A stretch of DNA of 64,000 bases from Amycolatopsis marina. GTDB taxonomy: Bacteria; Actinomycetota; Actinomycetes; Mycobacteriales; Pseudonocardiaceae. The position numbers were made by a program, and so were the translations under genes. The number at the start of each line of letters is the position of its first letter. Position 1 is the stretch's first letter. Location of the stretch: the NCBI RefSeq assembly GCF_900111885.1, contig NZ_FOKG01000007.1:124001-188000 (forward strand), in the 5' to 3' direction. Under the pieces are notes generated by a model. That model ran no database searches. It had not been told where the DNA came from and saw only the letters and a program-made list of their open reading frames with translations. Positions 17,416 to 26,936 of this stretch are shown piece by piece.

Positions 17416-18096
17416 ATGCTGATTGCTGAGGATCTCATCCTGCTGGCGTTTGACGACGAGACCGGTAAGGCGTCGTCGGGGGTGAGCAACCTCGACTACG
17501 CCCTCGCCGGGGCCCTGCTCATCGAACTGGCGATGGCCGGCCGCATCGATGTGTCAGGGGAGGAGGACGAGGGCAAGGCGGGCAGGTTGCTGGTCCTCGA
17601 CACCACGCCGACCGGCGAACCCGCGCTGGACGAGGCGCTGGACCAGGTGGCGAAACTCGACGGCAAGAAGCCCAAGGACGCGCTCTCCCCGCTCACTCGC
17701 GACGCGCTCAGGACGCGGCTGCTCGCCGGACTGGCCGATCGCGGCATCCTGGACAAGGAGGAAGGCCGGTTCCTCGGCATCTTCCCCACCACCCGCTGGC
17801 CCGCGACCGACTCCGACCACGAGGTCGGCGTTCGGCAGGCGCTGCACCGGGTTCTCGTCGACGGCGAGCGGCCCGCCGAGCGGTCGGCCGCGCTCATCGC
17901 ACTGCTGACGGCCACGGACTCGGTGCACAAGGTGCTGGACGTCGCCGCGGACGACCGCGATGTGGTGCAGCGCAGGGCGAAGGAGATCGCCGAGGGCAAC
18001 TGGGTCTCCGACGCGATGCGCAAGGCGGTCGAGGAGATCACCGCGGCGGTGATGGTCGCCGTCTTCGTGCCGACGATCATGGCCTCAGGCAGCTGA
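17416..18096 (+). CDS. GPP34 (GOLPH3-like) family phosphoprotein
   Basis: A 226-residue GPP34 domain protein. The N terminus MLIAEDLILLAFDDETGK is the actinobacterial family signature, followed by the ALAGALLIELAMAGRI helix and the RLLAGLADRGILDKEEGRFLGIFPTTRWP segment. In eukaryotes GOLPH3 binds PI4P and retains Golgi enzymes; in actinomycetes paralogues are abundant and functions are largely unknown, with suggested membrane or lipid roles. Its C-terminal 20 residues are hydrophobic. It ends 11 nt from a convergent molybdoenzyme gene. Confidence 0.85.
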   Translation: MLIAEDLILLAFDDETGKASSGVSNLDYALAGALLIELAMAGRIDVSGEEDEGKAGRLLVLDTTPTGEPALDEALDQVAKLDGKKPKDALSPLTRDALRTRLLAGLADRGILDKEEGRFLGIFPTTRWPATDSDHEVGVRQALHRVLVDGERPAERSAALIALLTATDSVHKVLDVAADDRDVVQRRAKEIAEGNWVSDAMRKAVEEITAAVMVAVFVPTIMASGS

Positions 18097-18107
18097 GGGT
18101 GCGGACG

Positions 18108-20426
18108 CTATCCCGTTGACCGCTCCAGCCTGATGACGATGGACTTGGACACGGGTGTGTTCGACTTCTTCGCGACCGAGTCCAGCGGTACCAGGGCGTT
18201 GGCCTCGGGGAAGTAGGCCGCCGCGCACCCCCGGGCGCACGGGTAGGCCACCGCGCGGAACCGGGTGGCTCTTCGATCCCCGGCCCCCGTGCCGTGCCAC
18301 TCGGAAACCAGATCGACCAGGTCACCGTCGGCGAAGCCGAGTTCGGCGAGGTCGTCGGGATGCGCGAACACCACCCGCCTGCCGTCCTCGACACCGCGAT
18401 ATCGGTCCGAAAGGCCGTAGATCGTGGTGTTGTACTGGTCATGGCTGCGCAGGGTCTGCAGCAGCAACCTGCCCTCGGGGACCGCCGGATACTCCAGTTC
18501 ACTCGCGGTGAACGTCGCCTTTCCCGTGGCGGTCCCGGTGAACTCGCGCGCGTCCCTCGGCGCGTGGGGCAGCACGAAGCCGTCGGGGTGGCGGACGCGT
18601 TCGTTGTAGCCGGCGCAACCGGGCACCACAGCGGCGATGCGGTCGCGGATCAGGTCGTAGTCACCCGCGAACTCCGTCCAGGGCACCGGGTGCTCCGGGC
18701 CGAACAGGGCACCGGCGAGGCCGCACACGATCGCCACCTCGGACAGCAGATCCCCGGATGCGGGTTCGAGCCTGCCCCGGGACCTGTGCACGACCGACAT
18801 GGAGTCCTCGACGGTCACGAACTGCTCGCCGGAACTCTGCACATCCCGTTCGGTGCGGCCCAGCGTGGGCAGGATCAGCGCGGTGCGGCCGTGCACGACG
18901 TGTGAGCGGTTCAGCTTGGTCGACACCTGCACCGTGAGCCGGCACGACCGAAGCGCCCGCTCGGTGAGTTGGGTATCCGGGGTCGCAGAGGCGAAGTTGC
19001 CCCCGACACCGAAGAAGACCCTGGCCCTGCCGTCGCGCATCGCGCGGATCGAGTCCACTGTGTCCCAGCCGTGCTCACGGGGAACACGGATGCCGAACTC
19101 CCGTTCCAGCGCCGCGAGGAACGTCTCCGGCATCTTCTCCCAGATGCCCATGGTGCGATCACCCTGCACATTGGAGTGTCCCCGGACCGGGCACAATCCG
19201 GCTCCCGGCTTCCCGATCATGCCTCGCAACAGGGCGACGTTGGCGATCTCGCTGATCGTGGCGACCGCGTGCCGGTGCTGGGTCAGGCCCATCGCCCAGC
19301 AGTAGATCGTGCGTTCCGAGCGGACCAGCAGCCGCGCTATCCGCTCGATCTGCGCACGCGGCAGCCCGGTGGCCTTGTCCACCTCGTCCCAGTCGAGCTC
19401 GCGCACGACCGCGGCGTAGTCGTCGAAGCCGTGCGTGTGCCGCTCGACGAACTCCCGGTCCAGCACGCTGCCGGGTGATTCCCGTTCCCAGGTGAGCAGC
19501 AGGTGGCCCAGTGCCTGGAAGAAGGCGAGATCCCCGCCGAGCCGGATCTGGGCGAACTCGTCGGCCAGCGCACGTCCCTTGCCCAGTACGCCACGGACGT
19601 TCTGTGGGTTCTTGAACCGCATCAGCCCGGCCTCGGGCAGGGGGTTGACCGCGACGATCGTGGCGCCGCCCGCCTTGGCCTTCTCCAGCGCCGAGAGCAT
19701 CCGCGGATGGTTCGTTCCCGGGTTCTGGCCGACGACCAGGATCAGGTCCGCGTGGTGGATGTCGGCGAGGCTGACCGAGCCCTTGCCGATCCCGGTGGTC
19801 GCCGAGAGCGCCGCGCCGGAGGACTCGTGGCACATGTTGGAGCAGTCCGGCAGGTTGTTCGTGCCGAAGGACCGGACGAGCAGCTGGTAGAGGAACGCGG
19901 CCTCGTTGCTGGTCCGGCCCGAGGTGTAGAAGACGGCCTCGCCTGGGTCGGCCAGCTCCCGCAGGTTGTCCGCGATGAGTGCGAACGCGTCGTCCCAGGC
20001 GATCGGCTCGTAGTGGGTCGCGCCCTCGTGCAGCACCATCGGATGGGTGAGCCTGCCCTGCTGGCCCAGCCAGTAGTCGGTCCTGTCCGCCAGCTCCCGC
20101 ACCGAATGGGCGGCGAAGAACTCGGGGCCGACCCGCCGCCTGGTCGCCTCCTCGGCGACGGCCTTGGCGCCGTTCTCACAGAACTCGGCGGGCCCGCGGT
20201 GCCCGCCGTCGGCCTCGCGCGGTTCGGGCCACGCACACCCGGGACAGTCGAATCCCGCACGCTGGTTGAGCAGGCGCAGGGTGCTGAGCGTGCGGGCCGG
20301 TCCCATCTGCTCCATGCCCCGTGCCAGCGACACCGCGACACCGGGCAGCCCCGCCGCCCAGGTCTTGGGTTTGCCGACCTCGAGGCGGCTTTCGTCGACA
20401 TCGTCTTCCGGCGCGTTCCGAGTCAC
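18108..20426 (-). CDS. FdhF/YdeP-type molybdopterin oxidoreductase
   Basis: A 772-residue enzyme of the FdhF/YdeP group, related to formate dehydrogenase alpha subunits. The N-terminal cluster cysteines include C61, C64 (DCPGCAW) and C83; the SNMCHESSG motif at C199 lies where the molybdenum region begins. [30 protein letters not shown], typical of the pterin-binding domain, follows. A C-terminal molydop-binding domain covers about 650-772 (DQYNTTIYG). True physiological activity of this group is uncertain; some are tied to acid resistance. FdhD and an OFA transporter nearby make formate handling plausible, but no electron-transfer subunits adjoin. It diverges from valS with 86 bp between. 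Confidence 0.86.
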   Translation of the reverse strand: MTRNAPEDDVDESRLEVGKPKTWAAGLPGVAVSLARGMEQMGPARTLSTLRLLNQRAGFDCPGCAWPEPREADGGHRGPAEFCENGAKAVAEEATRRRVGPEFFAAHSVRELADRTDYWLGQQGRLTHPMVLHEGATHYEPIAWDDAFALIADNLRELADPGEAVFYTSGRTSNEAAFLYQLLVRSFGTNNLPDCSNMCHESSGAALSATTGIGKGSVSLADIHHADLILVVGQNPGTNHPRMLSALEKAKAGGATIVAVNPLPEAGLMRFKNPQNVRGVLGKGRALADEFAQIRLGGDLAFFQALGHLLLTWERESPGSVLDREFVERHTHGFDDYAAVVRELDWDEVDKATGLPRAQIERIARLLVRSERTIYCWAMGLTQHRHAVATISEIANVALLRGMIGKPGAGLCPVRGHSNVQGDRTMGIWEKMPETFLAALEREFGIRVPREHGWDTVDSIRAMRDGRARVFFGVGGNFASATPDTQLTERALRSCRLTVQVSTKLNRSHVVHGRTALILPTLGRTERDVQSSGEQFVTVEDSMSVVHRSRGRLEPASGDLLSEVAIVCGLAGALFGPEHPVPWTEFAGDYDLIRDRIAAVVPGCAGYNERVRHPDGFVLPHAPRDAREFTGTATGKATFTASELEYPAVPEGRLLLQTLRSHDQYNTTIYGLSDRYRGVEDGRRVVFAHPDDLAELGFADGDLVDLVSEWHGTGAGDRRATRFRAVAYPCARGCAAAYFPEANALVPLDSVAKKSNTPVSKSIVIRLERSTG

Positions 20427-20498
20427 CCGCTCATCCTGCGGGTTCGCGCCGCTTTACGCGAGACCCGGTGCCAGCGGAAAGCGACGGGGAGCGGTTCG

Positions 20499-20504
20499 TA
20501 GACT
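20499..20504 (+). promoter_or_regulatory. -10 box for leaderless valS
   Basis: TAGACT lies 8 nt before the valS GTG. No ribosome-binding site is visible, so transcription starting at or next to the GTG would give a leaderless mRNA. The same TAGACT hexamer recurs upstream of tig (3299) and folC (35237). The -35 region is poor. Confidence 0.5.
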
Positions 20505-20512
20505 TACCTGCT

Positions 20513-23161
20513 GTGACGGTTAATGGCACCCAGCAGCAGACCGACCTGCCCGGCAACTGGAACCCCGCGGACTCCGAAGCCGCGATCTACCAGCGCTGGG
20601 TAGACGCGGGTTACTTCACGGCGGACGCGGAGTCGGACAAGCCGCCGTTCTCCATCGTGCTGCCGCCGCCGAACGTCACCGGCAGTCTGCACATGGGTCA
20701 CGCGCTGAACCACACGGTCATGGACGCGCTGTGCAGGCGGCGGCGGATGCAGGGCTACGAGGTGCTGTGGCTGCCGGGCATGGACCACGCGGGGATCGCG
20801 ACCCAGAACGTCGTCGAGCGCCAGCTCGCCGCGGAGGGCCGCTCCCGGCACGATCTCGGCCGGGAGGAGTTCGTCGAGCGGGTCTGGGAGTGGAAGGCCG
20901 AGTACGGCGGCAAGATCCTGGACCAGATGAAGCGTCTCGGCGACGGCGTCGACTGGTCCCGTGAGCGCTTCACCATGGACGAGGGCCTGTCCAGGGCCGT
21001 GCAGACCATCTTCAAGCGCCTCTACGACGACGGGCTGATCTACCGTGCCGAGCGGATCATCAACTGGTGTCCGCGCTGCCGCACCGCGTTGTCGGACATC
21101 GAGGTCGACCACTCCGAGGACGAGGGCGAACTCGTCTCGATCCGCTACGGCGACGGCCCGGATGCCATCGTGGTCGCCACCACCAGGGCCGAGACGATGC
21201 TCGGGGACACCGGCGTCGCCGTGCACCCGGACGACGAGCGCTACGCGCACCTGATCGGTACCGAGGTGGAGCTGCCGCTGACCGGCCGCAGGATTCCGAT
21301 CGTGGCCGACGAGCACGTGGATCCCGAGTTCGGCACGGGCGCCGTGAAGGTCACCCCGGCGCACGACCCGAACGACTTCGAGATCGGCAGGCGGCGCGGG
21401 CTGCCGTCGATGACGATCATGGACGAGCGCGCGGTGATCACCGCGCCGGGTCCGTTCGAGGGGCTCGACCGGTTCGAGGCCCGGCCCGCGATCGTGGCGG
21501 CGCTGCGCGAGCAGGGCCGGATCGTCGCGGAAAAGCGTCCCTACCTGCACTCGGTCGGACACTGCTCGCGCTGTGACACGGTGATCGAACCGCGGCTGTC
21601 GCTGCAGTGGTGGGTGAACGTCGAGCCGCTGGCGAAGGCCGCGGGGGACGCGGTGCGCGACGGTCGCACGAAGGTTCACCCGCCGGAGCTGGCGAAGCGC
21701 TACTTCGACTGGGTCGACAACATGCACGACTGGACGATCTCGCGCCAGTTGTGGTGGGGGCACCGGATTCCGGTCTGGTACGGCCCGGACGGCGAGACCG
21801 TCTGCGTCGGCCCCGACGAGCAACCCCCGTCGGGAGACGGCTGGCACCAGGACCCGGACGTCCTGGACACCTGGTTCTCCTCCGGCCTCTGGCCGTTCTC
21901 GACCATGGGCTGGCCGGAGTCGACGGCCGAACTGGCGAAGTTCTACCCGACCAGCGTGCTGTCCACCGGTTACGACATCCTCTTCTTCTGGGTCGCTCGG
22001 ATGATGATGTTCGGGCTGTACGCGATGCAGGACAACGGGGAGCGGCGTGCGGTCCCGTTCGAGCACGTCTACCTGCACGGGTTGATCCGCGACGCGGGCG
22101 GCAAGAAGATGTCGAAGTCCCGCGGCAACGTCATCGACCCGCTCGACTGGATGAACACCTATGGCGCGGACGCGACCCGCTTCACCCTGGCGCGGGGCGC
22201 GAACCCGGGCAGCGACATGGCGCTGGCCGAGGAGTGGGCCGCAGGCGCGCGAAACTTCGGCACGAAACTGTGGAACGCCACGAAGTTCGCGCTGCTGAAC
22301 GGGGCCACAGTAGACCGGCCGGTGCCGCCCGTCGGAGAACTCACCGAGGTCGACAAATGGATTCTCGGCAGGCTCGGCACTGTGGTGTCCGAAGTGGACG
22401 AGCTGTTCGAGACCTTCCAGTTCGCCAAGATCGGCAACCTGCTCTACCACTTCGTCTGGGACGAGCTCTGTGACTGGTACGTGGAACTGGCGAAGGTCCA
22501 GTTCTCGGGACCGACAGCCGACGGCACAAGGGCGGTGCTGGGGCACACGCTGGACACGGTGCTGCGCCTGTTGCATCCGTTCATGCCCTTCATCACCGAG
22601 AAGCTCTGGGTCGCCCTCACCAGCGGTGAGTCACTGGTGGTGGCGTCCTGGCCGCAACGTTCCGCCGAGCACGAGGCGTACGCGGACCCGGTGGCGGCGG
22701 CCAGGGTGGCGGACGTGCAGAAACTGATCACCGAGATCCGCAGGTTCCGGGCCGATCAGGGACTCAAGCCGGGACAGAAGGTGCGGGCCACCCTCTCCGG
22801 TGGCGGATTCGAGGCGCTCGCGGACCACGAGGACGCGATCCGGGCGCTGGCACGGCTGACCGAGCCCGGCGACGAGTTCTCGGCGAGTGCCTCGATCGAG
22901 GTCGGCCTCGCCGACGGCGTGGCCGACGTGGAGCTCGACCTGTCCGGTGCGGTCGACGTGGTGGCCGAGCGCAAGCGGCTGGAGAAGGACCTCGCCGCCG
23001 CGCAGAAGGAGCTCAAGCAGACCGAGGGCAAGCTGGGCAACCAGGCCTTCATGGACAAGGCGCCGGCGCAGGTGATCGACAAGATCCGGGCACGCAAGGA
23101 CACCGCGGCGGCCGATATCGAACGGATCGGGGCGCGGCTCGCGGCGATGCCGCAGAGCTGA
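20513..23161 (+). CDS. valS: Valyl-tRNA synthetase
   Basis: An 882-residue class I synthetase that charges tRNA-Val. The HIGH-type motif reads HMGH at 60-63 ([15 protein letters not shown]) and KMSKS is at 532-536 ([11 protein letters not shown]). The editing domain shows [19 protein letters not shown] (about 222-240). An anticodon-binding helical domain follows, and the last 65 residues form the Val-specific coiled coil rich in K, E and A. The GTG at 20513 gives the family-typical start; the frame extends back over the divergent gene with no support. A strong hairpin terminates it. Confidence 0.97.
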   Translation: MTVNGTQQQTDLPGNWNPADSEAAIYQRWVDAGYFTADAESDKPPFSIVLPPPNVTGSLHMGHALNHTVMDALCRRRRMQGYEVLWLPGMDHAGIATQNVVERQLAAEGRSRHDLGREEFVERVWEWKAEYGGKILDQMKRLGDGVDWSRERFTMDEGLSRAVQTIFKRLYDDGLIYRAERIINWCPRCRTALSDIEVDHSEDEGELVSIRYGDGPDAIVVATTRAETMLGDTGVAVHPDDERYAHLIGTEVELPLTGRRIPIVADEHVDPEFGTGAVKVTPAHDPNDFEIGRRRGLPSMTIMDERAVITAPGPFEGLDRFEARPAIVAALREQGRIVAEKRPYLHSVGHCSRCDTVIEPRLSLQWWVNVEPLAKAAGDAVRDGRTKVHPPELAKRYFDWVDNMHDWTISRQLWWGHRIPVWYGPDGETVCVGPDEQPPSGDGWHQDPDVLDTWFSSGLWPFSTMGWPESTAELAKFYPTSVLSTGYDILFFWVARMMMFGLYAMQDNGERRAVPFEHVYLHGLIRDAGGKKMSKSRGNVIDPLDWMNTYGADATRFTLARGANPGSDMALAEEWAAGARNFGTKLWNATKFALLNGATVDRPVPPVGELTEVDKWILGRLGTVVSEVDELFETFQFAKIGNLLYHFVWDELCDWYVELAKVQFSGPTADGTRAVLGHTLDTVLRLLHPFMPFITEKLWVALTSGESLVVASWPQRSAEHEAYADPVAAARVADVQKLITEIRRFRADQGLKPGQKVRATLSGGGFEALADHEDAIRALARLTEPGDEFSASASIEVGLADGVADVELDLSGAVDVVAERKRLEKDLAAAQKELKQTEGKLGNQAFMDKAPAQVIDKIRARKDTAAADIERIGARLAAMPQS

Positions 23162-23207
23162 CCGAGCTCCTTCGCGCCGGACCCCTCCGGCGCCAGTGGT
23201 GCCGACA

Positions 23208-23243
23208 GGGCCACTCCCGCTATCTCGCTGGCGGGGGTGGCCC
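23208..23243 (+). terminator. Terminator after valS
   Basis: GGGCCACTCCCGC pairs with GCGGGGGTGGCCC (one G-T pair) around a 10-nt loop, 46 nt after the valS stop. It is followed by TTCGGCG rather than a T run, which is usual for actinomycete terminators. Confidence 0.7.
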
Positions 23244-23300
23244 TTCGGCGTCTGCGGGTAACTTTTTGATTTCACGCACCCGATTTCTGTGCGCCCACAA

Positions 23301-23340
23301 CAAACTTTTGTTTGACACGCACTGAAGCTCTCCGTAATGT
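23301..23340 (+). promoter_or_regulatory. Consensus promoter and overlapping operator of sugar ABC operon
   Basis: TTGACA (23312-23317), a 17-nt spacer and TAATGT (23335-23340) make a near-consensus vegetative promoter, rare in this GC-rich genome. The -10 ends 7 nt before the ATG, so the mRNA is probably leaderless. The palindrome CAAAC-TTTT-GTTTG (23301-23314) overlaps the -35 box and is a natural repressor site, for example for a LacI- or ROK-type sugar regulator, though no such gene is in the window. Confidence 0.6.
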
Positions 23341-23347
23341 CCCCGCC

Positions 23348-24871
23348 ATGCCTGTGACTGGACTCACGTCGCACGATCGTGTCAGCCCGGCTGTCCGGTT
23401 GAGTGCGATCCGTAAGCAGTTCCTCGGCGTCGAGGTGCTGCACGGCGTCGATCTGGAGTTGTGGCCCGGCGAGGTGCACGCCCTCGTGGGGGAGAACGGT
23501 GCCGGTAAGTCCACGCTGATGAAAGTCCTCGCGGGGGTCTATCGCCCGGATGGCGGCACGATCGAGGTCGAGGGAGATCAGCAGACGTTCGGTTCCCCTC
23601 GTGAGGCACAGGCCGCCGGGATCTCGATCGTGCACCAGGAGTTCACGCTTCTGCCGGATCGCACCGTGGCCGAGAACGTGTTCCTCGGTCGGGAGCCGGT
23701 GCGCCGGGGTCAGGTCGACCGGGCCCGTCTCGAGGCGGACACCGCCGAACTGTTCGAGAGTCTCGGCGAGCAGGGGATCTCCCCGCGCACCCAGGTCCGG
23801 CGACTGCCGGTCGCGCAGCAGCAGGTGGTCGAGATCGTCAAGGCGCTGTCCACCGACGCGCGGGTGCTCGCCATGGACGAGCCGACCGCGGCGCTGGCCG
23901 ATCACGAGGTGGAGTTGCTCTACTCCCTTGTCCAGCGACTCTGTGCTCGTGGGATCGCGGTCCTGTACGTCTCGCACCGGCTGCGCGAGGTGTTCGATCT
24001 CAGCGCTCGGATCACCGTGCTCAAGGACGGCTCCCTGGTGACCTGCGCGCCGACGAGTGAGCTCACCAGCGAGAGCCTGGTGAAGCACATGGTCGGCCGT
24101 CCGCTCGAATCGCTCTTTCCGGCGAGGGCGACGGCAGCGGAGACCGGCCCGGTCAAACTCGCCCTGCGCGGCGCGGGCAACGACCGGATCCGGAACCTGG
24201 ACCTCGAGGTGCGTGCCGGCGAGATCGTGGGGCTCGCCGGTTTGCAGGGGGCGGGTCGCTCGGCGGTGGCGCGAGCGGTCTGCGGTGTGCAGCCCTTCAC
24301 CACCGGCACTCTCGAACTTGGCGGTGCACCGGCCCGCATCCGCTCGCCGCGCGCGGCCGTGCGAAACGGAATCGCGCACGTCACCGAGGACCGCAAGGGC
24401 GACGGACTCGCGCTGCGCCAGTCGGTTCGCGACAACATGCTGTTGGTGCGCAGGGCCGCGTTCGGTCGCAGTCGCGGCGCCAGGGGGGTCGAGGAACTGC
24501 TCCGCGAGGTCGCCGTCGTCTGCCGGAGCAGCGAGCAGGACGTGCGGTACCTCTCCGGTGGCAACCAGCAGAAGGTGGTGCTGGCCAAATGGCTCGCGGT
24601 CGAGCCGAAGATCCTGGTGGTCGACGAGCCCACCCGAGGAATCGACGTGGGGGCCAAGGAGACGGTTTACGAACTGCTCCGCGGCCTTGCCCGCGAGGGG
24701 GTGGCGATTCTGATGATCTCCTCCGAACTGCCGGAGCTGATCGGCATGAGCGACCGCGTGCTGGTCATGCATGACGGCGAGCTGGCCGGCGAGCTGCCTG
24801 CGGGTGCCAGCGAGGAGTCGGTGATGGCGTTGGCGACGGGGCATTCGCTCGGAATGCAGGAGGCTTCGTGA
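23348..24871 (+). CDS. Sugar ABC transporter ATP-binding protein (RbsA type, two NBDs)
   Basis: A 507-residue ATPase of the carbohydrate uptake family CUT2, with two fused nucleotide-binding domains. The first has Walker A GENGAGKST (48-56) and Walker B VLAMDEPTAAL, with its signature drifted to LPVAQQQVVE. The second has a degenerate P-loop (GLQGAGRS) but a full LSGGNQQKV signature and ILVVDEPTRGIDVGA Walker B. Such asymmetry is normal for RbsA-like proteins. The ATG at 23348 sits directly after a -10 box. The permease genes follow with 4-nt overlap. Cargo is likely a monosaccharide; which one is not visible. Confidence 0.93.
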   Translation: MPVTGLTSHDRVSPAVRLSAIRKQFLGVEVLHGVDLELWPGEVHALVGENGAGKSTLMKVLAGVYRPDGGTIEVEGDQQTFGSPREAQAAGISIVHQEFTLLPDRTVAENVFLGREPVRRGQVDRARLEADTAELFESLGEQGISPRTQVRRLPVAQQQVVEIVKALSTDARVLAMDEPTAALADHEVELLYSLVQRLCARGIAVLYVSHRLREVFDLSARITVLKDGSLVTCAPTSELTSESLVKHMVGRPLESLFPARATAAETGPVKLALRGAGNDRIRNLDLEVRAGEIVGLAGLQGAGRSAVARAVCGVQPFTTGTLELGGAPARIRSPRAAVRNGIAHVTEDRKGDGLALRQSVRDNMLLVRRAAFGRSRGARGVEELLREVAVVCRSSEQDVRYLSGGNQQKVVLAKWLAVEPKILVVDEPTRGIDVGAKETVYELLRGLAREGVAILMISSELPELIGMSDRVLVMHDGELAGELPAGASEESVMALATGHSLGMQEAS

Positions 24872-25908
24872 GCAGCACGGCAGTCCGCTCCGATCCCCAG
24901 CCGCAGTCGCCCGCCGCTAAACGTCCACACTGGACCCACTGGATCACGCCCACGGTGTCCGTGTACCTGGCGCTGGTCCTTGTCCTGATCGTGGGCAGCG
25001 TGCTGGTCGCGGCGAAGGGCGGGATGCTGCTCGACCAGGGCGGGATCCAGAACATCCTCACTCGCAGCACCGCGCTCGGCCTGGTGGCGATCGGGCAGAC
25101 GATGGTGATCCTCACCGGCAAGCTCGACCTCTCGGTGGCGTACCTGATCGGGCTGACCTCGCTGATCGCCGCGGAGACGATGGCGGGCGACCCCGGGATG
25201 ATCGTTCCGGGAGTCCTGCTCGCGGTCGGCTGCGCCGCGGCCATCGGCCTCTTCAACGGCCTGGTGGTCACCAAGCTCAAGGTGAACGCGTTCATCGCCA
25301 CCCTCGGCACCGCGCTGATCATCCGCGGCTATCTGGAGAACGGCTACTCCGGTCCGGCAGGACAGGTGCCAAGGGTCTTCCAGCATCTCGGGTTCGACCG
25401 CATCGGACCAGTGCCGATCTCCACCCTGTTGATGTTCGGCATCGCCGGAGCGGTCTGGTGGTACCTGACCAGGACTCGCAGTGGCTACCACTTCTATGCG
25501 GTCGGCGGTGACGAGGACGTCGCGAGGCTCTCCGGCATCCGCACCGATCGCACCGTGCTCAAAGCGCACGTGCTCTGTTCGGTCCTCGCCGGACTCGCGG
25601 GCGTCTTCCTCGCCAGCAGGCTGGGTTCCGGCGCACCCTACGTCGGCACCGACGCCGGGTACGACCTGGAGTCGATCGCGGCCGTGGTCCTCGGTGGCAC
25701 GTTGCTGGCAGGCGGAAGAGGTGGAGTCGCGGGAACCATCGGCGGTGTCCTCATCCTCGCCTCGCTGGACACCACGTTCGACCAGCTCGGTGTCTCCTCG
25801 TTCTTCAAGGATGTCGTCCGCGGTGTGGTCCTGATCGTCGCGGTGGCGCTGTACGCGCGCAGGCAGATGTCGTCGGGAACGCGGCTGCTTCCAGGGGGGC
25901 GACGATGA
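24868..25908 (+). CDS. Sugar ABC transporter permease (RbsC-like)
   Basis: A 346-residue permease of the BPD_transp_2 family, with about 8-10 membrane helices. Signature stretches are GQTMVILTGKLDLSVAYLIGL and NGLVVTKLKVNAFIATLGT, and a late AAVVLGGTLLAGGRGGVAGTIGG turn. The GTG at 24868 overlaps the ATPase stop (GTGA), so the genes are translationally coupled. Together with the next permease it should form the membrane channel as a heterodimer. A 30-residue polar N terminus precedes the first helix. Confidence 0.92.
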   Translation: MSSTAVRSDPQPQSPAAKRPHWTHWITPTVSVYLALVLVLIVGSVLVAAKGGMLLDQGGIQNILTRSTALGLVAIGQTMVILTGKLDLSVAYLIGLTSLIAAETMAGDPGMIVPGVLLAVGCAAAIGLFNGLVVTKLKVNAFIATLGTALIIRGYLENGYSGPAGQVPRVFQHLGFDRIGPVPISTLLMFGIAGAVWWYLTRTRSGYHFYAVGGDEDVARLSGIRTDRTVLKAHVLCSVLAGLAGVFLASRLGSGAPYVGTDAGYDLESIAAVVLGGTLLAGGRGGVAGTIGGVLILASLDTTFDQLGVSSFFKDVVRGVVLIVAVALYARRQMSSGTRLLPGGRR

Positions 25909-26936
25909 CGCAGGGAAACGACATGACACGCACGAAGGAAACCGCGGCTGCTCCCGCCCGCTCGTTCCGCCCGAAACTGGCCCAGGGCACGGGGCCCGTG
26001 CTCGCGGTTCTCGCGGTGCTGCTGATCGCACTGGCGTTCGCCGGTGCCGCCTACAGCGAGCCGGAGGGCTACCTCGCGCTGCTCAAGCGCGCGGCGCCGC
26101 TGATGATCCTCGCGATCGGCCAGTACTTCGTCATCGTCAGCGGAGGTTTCGACCTCTCCGTGGGGTCGCTGGTGACCGCGGAGGTGGTGATCGCGGCGCG
26201 GTTGATCGACGGCGACGAGTCGGCGACGCTCTGGGTGATCCTGTTCATCCTCGGATTCGGCGCGCTGGTCGGGCTGGTCAACGGGCTCATCACGACGCGA
26301 CTGCTGGTGCCGTCCTTCATCGTTACGCTCGGCATGCTGCTGGTGCTCGACGGTGCCGTGTTCCTCTGGACCGGCGGCTCCCCACGCGGTGCGCTGTCCG
26401 AGGCGTTCCGGACACTCGGCAGGGAGGGGATCGACGTCCCGCTGATCGGCCAGCTGCCCTGGTCGGTGCTCGTGCTCGCGGTGCTCGTGGCACTCGCGGT
26501 GCTGTTCATGCGGGGGAGCACAGGCCGCCTGCTCGTGGCGATCGGTGACAATCCCGCCGTCGTCCGGCTCGGCGGCGGCAACGTCGAACGCGTCCGCACC
26601 CTCGCGTTCGTCCTTTCCGGACTGTCTGCTGCCGTTGCCGCGATCCTGCTGGGTGGCTTCGCCGGTGTCTCGGCTCAGGTGGGGGAGGGCCTGGAGTTCC
26701 GGGTCATCACCGCGGTCGTCCTCGGCGGCGTCCTCCTCGGCGGCGGCCGCGGTTCCGTGGTGGCCGCAATGGCCGGTGCGCTGACCTTGGAAGCCCTGTT
26801 CTCCCTGCTCAATCTGCTCGGTGTCTCCGGTGGACTCGAGTCGGCCGTACAAGGGGTGATCATCATCGCTGCCGTCGCATATGCCTCGGTAGGAAACCGG
26901 TTCTCGCTCCGCAAAATGTTCAGGAGAAGTGAATGA
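25905..26936 (+). CDS. Second sugar ABC transporter permease
   Basis: A 343-residue permease, paralogous to the one upstream, with GQYFVIVSGGFDLSVGSLVT and NGLITTRLLVPSFIVTLGM in the same positions and AVVLGGVLLGGGRGSVVAA near the C terminus. CUT2 systems usually have one permease acting as a homodimer or two as a heterodimer; the pair here points to the latter. The ATG at 25905 overlaps the previous stop by 4 nt and its own stop overlaps the binding-protein gene. Confidence 0.92.
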   Translation: MTQGNDMTRTKETAAAPARSFRPKLAQGTGPVLAVLAVLLIALAFAGAAYSEPEGYLALLKRAAPLMILAIGQYFVIVSGGFDLSVGSLVTAEVVIAARLIDGDESATLWVILFILGFGALVGLVNGLITTRLLVPSFIVTLGMLLVLDGAVFLWTGGSPRGALSEAFRTLGREGIDVPLIGQLPWSVLVLAVLVALAVLFMRGSTGRLLVAIGDNPAVVRLGGGNVERVRTLAFVLSGLSAAVAAILLGGFAGVSAQVGEGLEFRVITAVVLGGVLLGGGRGSVVAAMAGALTLEALFSLLNLLGVSGGLESAVQGVIIIAAVAYASVGNRFSLRKMFRRSE

